From Stenotrophomonas rhizophila (GTDB taxonomy: Bacteria; Pseudomonadota; Gammaproteobacteria; Xanthomonadales; Xanthomonadaceae): a stretch of 64,000 nt of DNA. This document shows, piece after piece, positions 63,805 to 64,000 of this stretch; position 1 is the stretch's first letter; every line of letters starts with the position of its first letter. Made by a program: the position numbers and the translations under genes. The notes beneath the pieces were generated by a model that saw only the letters and a program-made list of their open reading frames with translations, did no database searches and was not told where the DNA came from. The stretch spans positions 2,522,984-2,586,983 of the forward strand of contig NZ_CP007597.1 of NCBI RefSeq assembly GCF_000661955.1, written 5' to 3'.

Positions 63805-64000
63805 CTACACGCGTAGCCAACTGGCTGTCTCGAAGTCATAGCGCTTGATGATGCGCGCAGGCATTCCTGCGATAACGCAATGATCAGGAAAACTACCTCT
63901 CACCACAGCATTTGCACCGACAACGCAGCCTCTACCGAGCGTTGTTCCAGCCTGAATTCGAGCACCGACGCCGATAAAACAGTTTTCCCCGATCTGAGTC
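63805..64000 (-). CDS. Hexapeptide-repeat acyltransferase, C-terminal part (5' end outside window)
   Basis: The last 64 residues of a left-handed beta-helix acyltransferase, read from the right edge to a TAG at 63805. Hexapeptide repeats are plain: IGENCF-IGVGAR-IQAGTT-LGRGCV-VGANAV-VRGSFP. They are followed by the cap VIAGMPARIIKRYDF typical of WbbJ/NodL/VatA-type O-acetyltransferases. The segment has no internal start codon. It ends 27 bases before the shortened KdsA-like gene and is probably the preceding gene of the same polysaccharide operon, where it would acetylate a sugar. Confidence 0.9.
   Translation of the reverse strand, partial: TQIGENCFIGVGARIQAGTTLGRGCVVGANAVVRGSFPDHCVIAGMPARIIKRYDFETASWLRV

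Noticed and set aside
61705..64000. JUMPstart/ops element upstream of the polysaccharide genes
   Set aside because: I looked for GGCGGTAG on both strands in this part and did not find it. The true operon start lies outside the window.

Overview
The window is GC-rich DNA from a gammaproteobacterium of the Lysobacteraceae (Xanthomonadaceae), most likely Stenotrophomonas or a close relative. The evidence is the protein-family content (methionine-salvage genes, a his operon led by a TrpR-like regulator, thrABC, a Caulobacter-type TonB receptor next to GH92 and GH2 mannosidases) and many short GTAG-headed palindromes. Those palindromes match the SMAG/REP family known from Stenotrophomonas maltophilia. 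Genus is inferred from this content, not from a database match.

Layout. 1-504: 3' end of an APC-type amino acid permease. 505-1268: a gene-free stretch with two related long inverted-repeat elements. 1269-3464: methionine salvage genes mtnB, mtnD and mtnC. 3501-17682: a mannose/mannoside locus. A minus-strand run encodes GH92 alpha-mannosidase, LacI-type regulator, FucP-like sugar permease, fructokinase, mannose-isomerase-like AGE protein, GH2 beta-mannosidase and a hypothetical protein. A TonB-dependent receptor is divergent, and three copies of a LacI-type operator lie between the two arms. 17921-20761: cutC, a glycosylasparaginase-like gene and glucokinase, which fit the end of N-glycan breakdown. 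20886-22484: a secreted metallophosphoesterase.

22573-30002: a complete, tightly overlapping his operon (regulator-hisG-D-C-B-H-A-F-IE) behind a perfect palindromic operator. 30175-31862: hisS coupled to a small lipoprotein gene. 32002-32754: an FNR/Crp-family regulator. It faces thrC across a fourfold tandem array of REP modules. 33161-38158: thrABC with a threonine-rich leader peptide and an attenuator. 38284-41735: a DMT exporter, an AraC regulator, a duplicated secreted protein, a GNAT and a small hypothetical gene. 42513-46973: a six-gene run (alcohol dehydrogenase, acyl-CoA-dehydrogenase-like, PIG-L deacetylase, methyltransferase, GT2 glycosyltransferase, small PQ-loop-like membrane protein). 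It has no product I recognise and is the best candidate here for an undescribed pathway.

47122-53759: small accessory genes, an alpha/beta hydrolase, a barstar-like protein, a Zn-ribbon protein and an 850-residue protein with an SMI1/KNR4-like N terminus. The stretch from about 52200 to the tRNA-Arg(CCT) at 54491-54567 looks like a decayed tRNA-linked insertion with an integrase remnant. 54694-61614: kdsA, a PAP2-like gene and a gfc/yjb-type exopolysaccharide secretion operon (small leader protein, Wza-like exporter, YjbF/GfcB, GfcC, YjbH/GfcD). 61705-64000: the start of a surface-polysaccharide locus with kdsD, kdsC, a strikingly shortened KdsA paralogue and a left-handed beta-helix acyltransferase cut by the window end.
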